From Perilla frutescens (taxonomy: Eukaryota; Streptophyta; Magnoliopsida; Lamiales; Lamiaceae): a stretch of 64,000 bases of DNA. The stretch covers positions 49,154,664 through 49,218,663 of the forward strand of contig BRKX01000006.1 in assembly GCA_026008535.1 (NCBI GenBank). Reading direction: 5' to 3'. The notes beneath the pieces are model-generated. The model made no database searches. It worked only from the letters and a program-made list of their open reading frames with translations, and was not told where the DNA came from. The translations under genes were made by a program, and so were the position numbers. Of the stretch, positions 50,055-60,645 are shown piece after piece. Positions within the stretch are counted from its first letter, which is position 1. Each line of letters opens with the position of its first letter.

Positions 50055-52155
50055 TCGGATAATACATGACCTTGCTGATGATCTCCACAGGTTCGCTCGA
50101 AATTCTTCGTGAAGCTACTGCTCTTCATTATGCTGCAGTCTATTTGTGATGCGTTCTTGAGATTTGGATGCATAACAAATTAGTAGTTACTAGCTGCACA
50201 ATGTGAGATGGTAGGCATATATAGTGTTTATTTGTTGTGCAGGGAACAATTTGTAATGATGCGATCGAATTGGATGCTCAACAATTCATATATATTGCCA
50301 TGCGCTAAAATGGCTTTGATGTACAAATTACTTTTCAAGTTCAGACAATGTTTGTCTTGAAAACTGAAAAGCATGTGAAATTTGAGAAATTGTTTTACAT
50401 AAAGATAGAGCATATCTTTTCTCATTGAGATCTTATGTTTTTTCCTCCTTTTCTTCCTTCCCTAATATCTAATTTCATTTAGAGCTTCCGCCTATCACAA
50501 AGTTTTTAGTGCACCAGGTGTACTGAATTGCACGGTCATACAGGTAAATATGCTCCCATTTAAAAAGATTGGCCAAAAAAATATCATTCGTACAACTAAA
50601 GCGTATCGATGCATCTTGAAAAGTATTATATGAGTTTATTACTTCCTTAATTAACATCTAATACAATTCAATTAGGTGTTATTATTCTCAATTATGGTTC
50701 ATTAATTAGGAGTTATATTTAATTTTAAAAAAATTAATTATTGATTGCGGTGCACGAGCTAATGCATTAGTATTAGACAAGTGTGTTGCATGAGTCATTG
50801 GATTAAAAAAAATTAAATAAATTCACTTTAATTTTAAAATTTACTAATTTCATTTTAGGACAGATATTTATTTCGAAAAAAGTATTTATCGAGCACAATG
50901 CACGAGTGGGTGAGTGTACTGTGTGAATTGTTGTATAAAAATAATTAAATTAAATTATTTTAAATTTAGAATATATAATTTTTGAGAAAAAAGTACAAAA
51001 AATATCAGAAAAAAAAGGACTGGCGCACGGACCGTGGCGGAACCAGGAGGAAGAAGGGAGATGACTTCTCTGATCTCCGACTGACGAGGGAATTCTTTTT
51101 TTTCTTTCTTCTCAACAAAGGGGTTTGAATGGAAAATGACGGAGGGTGTAGAATAAACAAAAAAATAAAACAATTGATTATGATGTGAAGACTAATTTTT
51201 ACTGTGGGATTGGAAACTCCTTAGGACTTTTTTTTATTTTTCTTTTTTGAATGGAAATAAAATTTTATAGTTAAGAAATAGAGTTCACATCCTTCTGAAG
51301 ATAACAAATTAAGTGTGCAAGGCGTGCCCTATCCATTTATGTATTGGTCCTCAAGCCATATAAAATGTATAAATTAGGAGTAAAAAAGAAATTCGGACAG
51401 AAAATCTTCACCGCCGACATGGCCGGCTAAGAGCATCTCCAAGAGATGTCTCTAAACTGTAAAATAGAGTATTTGGGCTAAAAAGAGCACACCAAGAGGT
51501 GCTCTATCCTGTGCTTTAAAATAGAGATAGAGCTGTTCACTAAATCTTTTTTTTTTGTTAATTGATATATACGATTTTATATATATATATATATATCTGT
51601 TTATTTGGTGTGATGAAACAGGGAGGTAAAGATTTCTATTTATGCTGGTAGGGTTAGGGTTAGGTATAAGTTTCATAGTTATTAGGAGATTAACTTGATA
51701 AGATAAAGAATTTAATAAGTCTAGGAGATGTCAAAACTCATGCTGATCCATTTGGTGAAGAACAAGAAAGAGAAAAGAAGGTTCTTGAATTTGGCTTCAT
51801 AAACATAGCTTTTGAAGTTGTTAGAACAAATGGGATGTAAGGAGAGACCAATTCTGTAGGATTTTCATTTTAATAGATGTAGAGCAGATAGAAAATGTTG
51901 AAGATCAGATACGTTGTATATTTTGTCCGAATTTCAATAACATGATTTTTTTTCTTGTTTGTTAAAAAAAAAAAACAAACATAACTACGCCGTGAGAACA
52001 ATGAAATCGTATATTTGTTTGTCCAAAAGACTCATTGCATTGACATTATGCATGCTGGCAAGTAATGTGCAACCTGTGGCTGTCATAAATGGAATAGAAC
52101 ATAACAGAATAGTATAGGTTTCAAGACTACATATAGACAGTACTATTTCAATGAA
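50055..52155. other. 3' region of the tomosyn-like gene and intergenic DNA
   Basis: The first few hundred bases should hold the 3' UTR. Around 50745-50945 motifs such as TGCACGAG and ATCGAGCACAATGCACGAG resemble, in opposite orientation, the repeat at 60260-60640. At 51430-51540 GAGCATCTCCAAGAGATG and AAATAGAG direct motifs look like a decayed MITE end. (TA)n lies at about 51577-51597. Confidence 0.4.
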
Positions 52156-52699
52156 TCAATTTGGGGCCACCGCTAAAGTCCTGTCATACCTTGAAGGCTC
52201 ATTACTATCACTCTCTTCTCCTTGTTGTCTACCATTATCCACAACTATTAGACAGCCTTCCCTCCGAATCAACCTCTGCATCACAACCGACCGATAGATA
52301 ATCAAGAGAGAGAGATAGAGAGAGACAAACTTGAGAGAGATATACCTCTATAATGGCCTTGATTTTGGTGACTTCAGCTACAACCTCTTCTAAAGAGCCA
52401 TACATGTTTTTCTTATCTTGTTGAGTCACATACCGCTCTATTAAGTCCCCCTGTCTCAGTCCAGCTAGCCCCATTCCTGCATAATAATCAAAATTAGGAC
52501 ATGGTTTTCAAAAACACTATTTTTTCATAAACAAAATTAAAGCAATTTCATGGATCACCTTCTCGCATGAGATTATGTTCGTGCAGTCGGAGTATCATGA
52601 TAAGGGCTTGACGAACCATCTGAAAGTACTCAACATGTACGACTAGTTTCTTTTCTTGCCGGTTTGCAATGGCTGCTGCTGCATTTGCATTTTCATTTT
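52156..52699 (-). pseudogene. MCM6: MCM6 C-terminal fragment (three exons)
   Basis: MCM6 is a subunit of the MCM2-7 replicative helicase. Three minus-strand exons join in phase: 52699-52559 (RQEKKLVVHVEYFQMVRQAL), 52477-52346 (GLAGLRQGDLIERYVTQQ, EEVVAEVTKIKAIIE) and 52275-52156 (RLIRREGCLIVVDNGRQQ, ending DRTLAVAPN and a stop). These are the last part of plant MCM6, a winged-helix-like C-terminal domain with the conserved LAVAPN-type end. Splice sites are GT-AG. The catalytic part that should precede is absent from the minus strand. The 5' part of an MCM6-like gene lies 3 kb away on the other strand. Confidence 0.85.
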
Positions 52700-52863
52700 C
52701 TGCACAACGATGATGATATAGTAAAGATGAGTGCTTGCATTTTATATATAGCCAATTATCAGCGTTCCTTGAGCATGACTTCAAAGTTGTTCTTCAAAAT
52801 TGCGGGTTGTGCTTCCCCCTCAAGATGGACTTCTCCTTAGATTTGATCCCAGAGAGTTACTTC

Positions 52864-53538
52864 TCATCTTTCATCATGATTTCTTCCATCATCATACCTT
52901 ACTCCTTCCCCCTTTTTGGCATCATCCAAAAGGTTGAACATGGGAGGGTCAGGTGATGGGAATGGCATGTTTGGCAGGAGAGACAATGTAGTTGCCAGTA
53001 TGTTGTGGGGAGTGGGATTAACTGAAAAGTTTAGTGGGGTTGACAACCATGCATACGCTTCCTCTACTGGCATAAGCTGGTCAAGATCAAGAAGAAGATG
53101 AAGATCTTGATGAGCTGCAATATTTGAGGTGTTGTCAAATGTGGAGGATAGATATTCCTCAGGTAGGGGAGTGGAGGATGATTGAGCTGACTCATTATCT
53201 GGAAGTGGTGCTTCTGGTGGAATAGAGCATTGAACCCTTTTGATCATGGAATCCATGATATATGAGAGAATGGGTATTCTTGACAGAGGATAGTTCATCC
53301 ATCTGTGGCTCCAATTTCCTTCATTGAACCAAAATGCCTCACCCCTGGTTCTAACCAGGTGAAGATGAGTAGGATCATCGACTTGATATTTCCACATGTA
53401 ATATTGGAAATATCGTTCAAGATGATTGAACAAATTGGCATCAATCTCTTTGATCAAGGCAAAGTGATTGTGTAGTTGATCATGAAGCTCTTGTTTGAAG
53501 CTTTCTTCCAGGCAGTATCTTGGTATTTTAGTCGGCAT
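52864..53538 (-). CDS. Uncharacterised 224-aa reading frame
   Basis: The frame is open and contiguous, starting MPTKIPRYCLEESFKQ. It contains NLFNHLERYFQYYMWKYQVD and WFNEGNWSHRWMNYPLSRIP, and ends in an acidic/charged tail. I do not recognise a domain. Its position between parts of a broken MCM6 gene and next to tandem repeats suggests it may belong to an inserted element, possibly an accessory retroelement ORF. It could also be non-coding by chance, but 224 codons in AT-rich DNA is long. Confidence 0.45.
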   Translation of the reverse strand: MPTKIPRYCLEESFKQELHDQLHNHFALIKEIDANLFNHLERYFQYYMWKYQVDDPTHLHLVRTRGEAFWFNEGNWSHRWMNYPLSRIPILSYIMDSMIKRVQCSIPPEAPLPDNESAQSSSTPLPEEYLSSTFDNTSNIAAHQDLHLLLDLDQLMPVEEAYAWLSTPLNFSVNPTPHNILATTLSLLPNMPFPSPDPPMFNLLDDAKKGEGVRYDDGRNHDER

Positions 53539-53956
53539 ATCCTGACTGAGATGTAATGTTGCTTGATCACTTTCAAGAGTGATAGAGATGCTTTCTGAGC
53601 TACGTTGCTATACTTCTTCATCCACAAATGGATCTTCAGTCAGTTTGTATCTTCTACCTTATGGAAACAAAAACAGAACAAAAGGGAAGAGTTATTGAAT
53701 TACTATATTACCCCATCCCATAAAGTTGCCGAAAATTACAAGAATGTCACCGCTCATCCACTTAAATCTGATTTAATCTGGATCGTCCAGATTGAGTCAA
53801 ACAAGGGCTAGGATTGATTCATAGTTCCTACCTGGGGGAAGAGTTCTCATTTGATCCTTTCTCCCCCCCCCCCACACACAAATCACTTGAACAAAATAAC
53901 GGAAACATGAGGTTAAATACCTTGTTAGATTCCCACTGTATATTTTGTTCATCAGA

Positions 53957-54482
53957 ACATGCTAAAATGAGAAACGCATGAGGCCAAAATGATTGAAGTA
54001 GGAGGCTAAATTTGATGTGATATTTTTCACTATGGTTCACCGTTCCCAATTAGGGTTTATTACGTTCTAATTAGAGCTCATCTAATCCCAACTAGTAATT
54101 CTGAGATTCCCATTAGGGTTCACTGTCTCCAAATAAAGTATATTGCGTTTCATTCCAATGAAATCCCCGTTCCATATTTTATTTATCAACACATGCTAAA
54201 ATGAGAATCGCATGAGGCTAAAATGATCAATGTAGGAGACTAAAATTGATGTGACATTTTTCACTAGGATTCACCATTCCCAATTAGGGTTTATTACGTT
54301 CCGATTATGGCTCATCTGATCCCAACTAGTAATTATGAGATTCCTATTATGGTTCACTGTCCCCAAATAGGGTGTATTGCATTTCATTCCAATGAAATCA
54401 TCGTTCTATTTTTATTTATCAACACATGCTAAAATGAGAATGCATGAGGCTAAAATGAGCGAAGTAGGAGGCTAAAATTGAA
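53957..54482. repeat. Tandem repeat, about 234-bp unit, 2.2 copies
   Basis: Units start at 53957, 54191 and 54424 (partial), each with ACATGCTAAAATGAGAA and GCATGAGGC(T/C)AAAATGA. Inner landmarks are CCCAATTAGGGTTTATTACG, CCCAACTAGTAATT and TTTCATTCCAATGAAATC. A separate direct repeat (CTGGATCGT(C/T)CAGATT and GTTC(C/T)(C/T)ACCTGG) flanks the array at about 53775-53855 and 54592-54665. Confidence 0.85.
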
Positions 54483-54666
54483 TCTGGGCAGTTTCTGAGT
54501 TCAGTTCTTCGCAAAACGATGTTATAGTTCACATAGATTTTTTTTCCAATTTTCATTTTAATTACAAAATTATCACCGAAAATATGAATTAATCTGGATC
54601 GTTCAGATTTTGAAATGAAGGGATGAGTTTGGTTCCCAGTTCCCACCTGGTGACTGGTTCTCATAA

Positions 54667-55214
54667 GATCGCACCCTACATATATATATATATATATATA
54701 TAATTTTTTTTAAAGAAAGAAACAATCAAACAACATGTTCATAGTTTAAATAATTAACACTGTAATTTGAAAATTCACATTTAAAATAACATCAAATTTT
54801 GAAAAGCTTCCACACAAGCGAAACATTAGTCTTTAAAAAAAGTAATGTTGCATTGAAATAAATATTTTGTATTTAATTAAAGACCCCACTTCCTCTTGTA
54901 TATAACAATTATATACTAAGATTATGCTAACATTAAACAAACTAAGAATTTTATGTGATGTAAAATAAATGCATACAAGAAGCATATTATAGTTCAAAAA
55001 TAAATATCGCTATTATAAATAATATAAAAAACAATTCATGAATGTTTAACTATACTATATTATAAGAGCAAATTATTATATTTAGTATATAGAGGTTTTT
55101 AGCTACGTTGGTCGTGCAAAAAGAGTGATGAATGAGTTTTAAAAGAATATAAAACATATAAGTTTGAGGTGGAGGGCAACAAAGTCATTAACGGTGTAAA
55201 AAAACCCTTCATTC
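54667..55214. other. AT-rich intergenic DNA upstream of MCM6-like fragment
   Basis: (TA)n lies at about 54680-54702. No gene is seen. The right part leads into the MCM6-like promoter. Confidence 0.4.
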
Positions 55215-55244
55215 TTTCCCGCCAATATAGTCACAGTTTCCCGC
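55215..55244 (+). promoter_or_regulatory. Two E2F-type sites upstream of the MCM6-like fragment
   Basis: TTTCCCGC occurs at 55215-55222 and again at 55237-55244, 22 bp apart. This is the E2F/DP consensus that drives S-phase genes, and plant MCM genes are known E2F targets. They lie about 390 bp upstream of the first recognisable codon. Confidence 0.7.
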
Positions 55245-55600
55245 AATCATCGAGTGCCCTAACCGTGTTGATTTTGCTAGCTGCCACATATCCACGTGTC
55301 AAGAGGTGAAAGGGTTGCACGCATGGACCACTACAACCGTTTCATTGCCGTCCGATCTATCACTCACAATGATCAATTGTTGTAGATCAAATAGCGTAGG
55401 CAGCAAGCTAATAACAAATAACACACTACTTATTTTCTGATATATGAAAACTGATCTCTGAAAATATCAAAAATGCTTTGCATGAATTCATATGAAATTC
55501 TACAAACTGCCCTATAATTGGTTCCCAAATATTTGAACAGAGTTGAATCTTTCTTCACGGGCGGCGACGGATCGGAATCGGAAAAAAAATAGAGAGTAAT

Positions 55601-57790
55601 GACAACCACTTGGACGAACTAGCGGTGAAAGTTGAAACGACGTTCCTGAACTTTCTGAAGAACTTCCGAGAGGGGAAGGGCGCCGGCGGGGCCTATTACT
55701 AGGGTGAGGTGGAGGCAATGGAGGTGTACAACTCCAACACCATGTACATCGACTACTTACACGTTATGCTGTTCAGCGATGAGCTTCTGGGGGCCATCTC
55801 GGATCATTTCCTCTGGCTCGAGCCTTTACTTGAGGAACGCCTGCAAGAGATTCATCATGGAGCTCCGGCCGAACTTCTTTAACGACATCAATGTCGCCTT
55901 CTACAATATCCCTTTCGTTAAGAGGATGAGGGAATTATCCATCACAGAGATGGGGAAGCTGGTCTCTGTCAGTGGCATTGTCACCCTCACCAGGGCGGTG
56001 GGCGCCGAGCTGCTTCAGAGCACTTTCAAGTGTTTGAAATGCGAGAGCGTCGTTAGGAACGTCGACCAACAATTCAAGTACACCGAGGTGAGAATGTGAG
56101 ATTTATCAGTCAATTCAAAGCTTCTACTTAATTTATAGTGAATGTTTATTCTGTGTTTGTGTTTTGGTTGGTTATGCTTCGACTTTCATCTCAATAATCA
56201 TCTAATTAATTTTGCCCATAATTAATGAATGACTTCTACTTAATTTCCCGCCAATGTTTGTTTTGTGTTTGGGTTGGTTATGTTTCGATTTCTTCTCAAT
56301 CATCATCTAATCAATTTTATCCATAATTTATCAATCAATTCAAAGGCTCTTCTTTAATTTCTAGTGAATGTTTGTTTGTTCGGTGGTGTTTGGGTTGGTT
56401 GCAGCTAATTATCTGCTCGAACGCAACATGCGAAAACAGAAGTGATTGGGCATTGCTGAATCAAGAGAGCAAATTCACAGATTGGCAGAGGGTCCGAATA
56501 CAGGAGATCACCAAGGAAATACCTGCAGGTTCACTTCCCAGGTCACTTGATGTCATCATATGCCATGAAATTGCTGAACTAGCAAGGGCTGGAGACATTG
56601 TTGTATTTACCGGCAGAGTGATATCACTAGCCTCTCCAGGGGAGAGATATGCCATAGATGATACTGGTCAAGTTGTCAGAGCTTCACCCTATCGACTTGG
56701 TTTCATGGCCAACTCCGTAGAGGTCGCTAATTCACTTCACTTAGGTTTTAAGTGCTTAAACTAACATATCATTCCATTACTAATGGTGGATATTTTTGTC
56801 CCATGCTAGATTTTTGATGGGGGAAGGCGTACTCATATTAGAAAAAGGAAATATGCTGTTGATGATGTTAGTCAGCAAGCATTGCTCAACTATGAGACAG
56901 TGAGGCAGGTAAAGATGCCCTTCCCCTCCATTTGGGGCAATTGTTCTCTCCTAACTCTGAACTGTCTTCTCTATTGTTTAACTGATCTGGCAGGGAGAAG
57001 AGTTGGTGACATACGACGTATGAGGAATAATACTCCTGACTTCTTCAACAAGCTAGTCAATAGCATGACACCAGCTGTGTTTGATTACCGAGATGTCAAA
57101 CTTGCAATTCTCCTAATGCTTATCAATGGTGTTCATAAATTTACACATGCAGGGATCAACTTGAGGGGAGACATCAATGTCTGCATCATGGGTGATCCCG
57201 GCTGCGGAAAGTCTGAATTGCTCAAGTGTGTAGTGCTTTATTTTATAATTTTAGTATCTTTGATTGTACCTTGCTTGTTCAATTAATATCCATCTATCAT
57301 CTTTCTTTCATCCTTTCAGGTGTACAGCAGGCCTAGTTCCTAGATTTGTCTACACATCTGGAAAATCTTCTTCTGCAGCTGGGCTTACTACCAATGTGGC
57401 CAGAGAACCAGAGACCGGTGAAGTCTGCATTAAGGTATGGTTCTAACCTTAATTATTTTCTTTCAGCTGAGGAATTTTGACATGACTTGTGGAAGTCTTA
57501 TTGTGAGCTATTGGATGCATTAATTTGAATGTGCTTCCTATTGTTTGCTCTCAGCTCGGTGCTCTGATGCTTGCTGACAATGGCATATGCTATATTGACG
57601 ACTTTTATAAGATGAATGCAAGAGATCAGGTAATCGTAAATACACATATATTGTACCTCCTCGCCCATTCGAAGGCTAGCTACATTGCTCATTTGAAGTT
57701 CGAATCTTGAATGTACTTTTAAGGTTGCCATTCATGAAGCTATGGAACATCAAAAAATAAGCATAACTAAAGATGGAATACGAGCAACAT
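55601..57790 (+). pseudogene. MCM6: MCM6-like helicase, N-terminal and AAA+ part, broken
   Basis: Exons are about 55601-56087, 56405-56722, 56810-56908, 56994-57225, 57320-57434, 57555-57629 and 57724-57790. They encode the MCM N-domain (KDINVAF-type DINVAFYNIPFVKRMREL), a C4 zinc site (CLKC and CSNATC), and AAA+ parts (KFTHAGINLRGDINVCIMGD, VYTSGKSSSAAGLTTNVARE, GALMLADNGICYIDDFYKM, VAIHEAMEHQKISITKDGIR). Damage: an in-frame TAG at the YY-E-AEIEAM position near 55700, no in-frame start Met, a frameshift at about 55825, a shortened N-domain after ARAGD, and a phase mismatch at the 56908/56994 junction. The rest of the AAA+ domain after ATL is missing. Walker A reads GDPGCGKSELLK and Walker B IDDF instead of the usual IDEF. 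The introns are kept, so it is not a processed copy. Confidence 0.88.
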
Positions 57791-57796
57791 TAAAAT

Positions 57797-58630
57797 ATGC
57801 AGAAACAACCATGCCTTGATCATCATCCTTGATCACCACCTCCTTCTCCACACAATGGTGCAGCCTCTCGAGCTCCGCCTCCGCCTGCCCTTGCAAGCAG
57901 TCAAACAACCTCATCTTCCCCGAATCCCTCGTCTCCAGAGATAAGTAATAACCATAGGCATAGCTCCACTTGAGCACGTGCCGGCACTCCACAATCTGCT
58001 CCCACGCCTCAGCCACCGAGTCCAACATAGCCAACTCGCCCTGCCCCCAGCACCCTACCGGATCATCGCACCTCCTCCGCGCACGATTCAAGCCATCCGC
58101 AGCCATCTTCCTCGATCTCTCGTTCGAACACCACCTCTCGTAGTAATGTGTGTATCTCTCCAAATATTTCCTCGCATTCTCTCTACTCTTCTCAGCATCC
58201 TTCTTTCCCATAAACTTATTAAATTCATAATAACCACCGTCGTGATCCTTCCACGGCCCGAGTCAAACCCAACATAACTCGAATTTGCAGAGAGCTCCAC
58301 CTCTCATGTGATTACAGCCACCAAACACTTCGGGCATGGCTTCGTGTAAGCGAGGATCCAGTTTGTATTCTCTACCTCCGAGTTGTTCTTCTCCATCCAC
58401 TCTGCCACCATCTTGCACTCCGCGGGACGGTGGCTCTCCATCGCGCACCTCCAGCAGAACTTGAACGAGCAATCGCAGGCCACGTCGTTGCTCTCGCTCA
58501 CATCTTGATCGAACTCGATTGCATGATCGCAGTCGGGTGAAGGGCACCACTTCCTCCTCCGATTTTGCTCCACGTAGGATCGACGGAGATATGCATAGTA
58601 CTTCTCTGTGTCGTCTTCCGACGCCAGCAT
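57797..58630 (-). pseudogene. ARIADNE-type RBR E3 ubiquitin ligase fragment
   Basis: Plant ARIADNE proteins have RING1-IBR-RING2 and a C-terminal Ariadne domain. The minus strand starts at MLASEDDTEKYYAYLRRSYV and gives the IBR (KWCPSPDCDHAIEF, CDCSFKFCWRCAMESHRPAE), then NWILAYTKPCPKC of RING2. The frame shifts at about 58310, then continues as CNHMRGGALCKFELCW and the Ariadne domain (YLERYTHYYERW, VECRHVLKWSYAYGYYL, CLQGQAEAELERLHHCVEKE). RING1 and the N-terminus are missing. The position of the RING2 catalytic Cys (HxTC in the family) reads HMRG. No introns are seen. It ends against the MCM6-like fragment and is followed upstream by family A terminal sequence. Confidence 0.85.
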
Positions 58631-58870
58631 GTCGACCGTGTCGGTGCCAGCAGCGGCGGGCGAAGAAGGAGGTGACGGTCGAAGAAGAAGGTGAACTGGA
58701 GGTGAAAGTTCCGTTTATATTTTTATTTTACTAATTTTAAGTTTTTTTAAGTAAAACACATATTTTAGATGGAAGGGCATTATTGTAAATGTTAGTGGTG
58801 CAAAGAGTAAAAATAGGAGTGCAATGAGTAGTTGTGGTGCAAAGAGCAAATTTGATGGTGCAAATAGATG
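57797..58870. mobile_element. Possible family A TIR element carrying the ARIADNE fragment
   Basis: At 58740-58870 the sequence matches the right side of the 29532-30374 element: ACATATTTTAGATG, GGGCATTATTGTAAAT, GTGGTGCAAAGAGTAAAAAT and GGTGCAAATAGA. The terminal GAAACNCCC is not preserved. No left terminus was found near 57.8 kb, so the left boundary is only the point where MCM6 homology stops. Confidence 0.5.
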
Positions 58871-60259
58871 AAAGGGCATTATTGTAAATGTTATGATATG
58901 AATTATTTAAGAGCTAGTTTTCAGTGTAGCATGTCTCGGTGTAGCAAGGGTCAGACAGGGCGCGTGGCCCACGCACACCTGATGTGTGAAATTTAGTTTT
59001 TCGTATCAGATTATTTTGGACGATTGACTCCCAATTCAAGTTTACAACACAATTACTAAAGCATCCTAAACCTCATCTAGAAGCATTTAGAAAGTGGGGC
59101 ATACACAGTTAGGATTATTGTCTCCAATGAATGCCTAATGTATGCTTACCAAGAGCACCAAAGATTTAGGTCTTAACAACTATCCTAAATCTCTCGATTT
59201 TAAAGATAATTACCCTTTAAATTATTAGGTTCTCATGTTGAAACTCATATCTCGAATTATAAATCAACATACATGATTATGCTCTTTAAAGATTAATAAG
59301 CACTCACCAAATCAATAATAAATGGCACCCATACATAGCAAGAATTCAAAGAATAAGCAAAAATCATCAAACTTCCAAAATAAACATTAATTGTGCTTCA
59401 TAATCCAAATAGATTTAACATCCCAAAAGTATTTAAATACATAGCTATACATCATTAAATGTAAACTAAATTCCAACAAAAAATAAACATGATTTCAACT
59501 AAGAAAAAGAAACTAAGGAATCCGGAGGGGGATTTTATCTTTAATATTGGCTTCAAACTTGTTTGTCTTGATCCTCCTTCTATTGCTCTTCTCCTCTCCT
59601 CTTCTCTCAATATTTCTCTTTCTAAAAATGGCTACAAATGAGGAGGCTTGCCTTAATTTAAAATAGGATTTGTGTATATAGTGGGGAAGAAATTGAACAT
59701 TAAAAATAATGAAAAAATGGGAGGATGGGGCACGATACAGGCTCAATCGCGCCCCCAGGTCGCACCGTTTGGCGCGCGTGTTGTGGTTTTGCCTCCGGGT
59801 CGCCCCTAAAGATGAAAAAATACCGCCCTGAATCAGAGCGCCACTTGTGCCTGACTCAGGTCGCGCCTCTACCGATGCTCCGACACCTGTCACGTTTTTG
59901 GTTCATCCTTCCTCATTTCTTGTCTGATTGAGGTGATTCAACTTGCAGCGTGCTCCTAATTCGATCATCTATCTTCCCGTAGCATTTATTTCCTCAAAAT
60001 ATCTTTGATTAATCCTTCATTTTCTGTACAACTCAAATAAGAAATAAAATCTTCAAATTGGGAGGTTAAAAGCTTAAATTTGGTTAAAACACATACTAAG
60101 CTCTTCAATTCATATAATTTAAACCTAGATAGGATGTACAAAAACACCCATCATCAGCACCCCACGGGCAGCGCGTGGGGGACACTCGTCTGTCTTTTTT
60201 TTGTTTGCTAACTTGTTGTTCTTTTTTTCTTTTACTTTTTCTTCAACTATATATCCTAA
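58871..60259. other. Gene-free stretch, possible LTR remnant
   Basis: No gene is supported. It is unusually GC-rich at 59720-59900 (runs such as CAATCGCGCCCCCAGGTCGC). The phrase AAAAACACCCATCATCAGCA near 60142 resembles a plant LTR end. No boundaries or target duplication were found. Confidence 0.3.
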
Positions 60260-60645
60260 AATAAAAGTGGATTAATTATTTTTATCTGACGACTCACGTA
60301 GTGCACAAGCCCATGCGCTACAATTAATTTTTTCGAACTAAATATATACTCAAAATGTAATTAATAAACTTAAAATTAAAGTGAATTAATTTAATTTTTT
60401 TTATTCGGCGTCTCGCATAGTGCACTCGTCCGACACTCACGCGTAGGCTCATGCACTGCGCTCGATAATTTTTTTTTTGAAATAAATATACACTTTAAAT
60501 GGAATTAGGGAACCCTAAAATTAAAGTGAATTAATTTATTTTTTTATTCGACATCTCGCGTAGTGCACTCGCCCGACACTAACGTGTGGAATTGTGCACT
60601 GCGCTCGATAATTAATATTTTCAAATTAAATATTAGTCCTAATTG
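60260..60645. repeat. Tandem repeat, about 125-130-bp unit, three copies
   Basis: Each unit has (T/G)CTCGC(A/G)TAGTGCAC, then GCCCGACACTCACG-like and GTGCACTGCGCTCGATAATT-like blocks, then AAATATA(C/T)(A/C) and TAAAGTGAATTAATTTA. They lie at about 60265, 60390 and 60530. Confidence 0.75.

Noticed and set aside
53860..53880. Poly-C run as a biological signal
   Set aside because: A simple homopolymer followed by CA repeats. No further structure was found.
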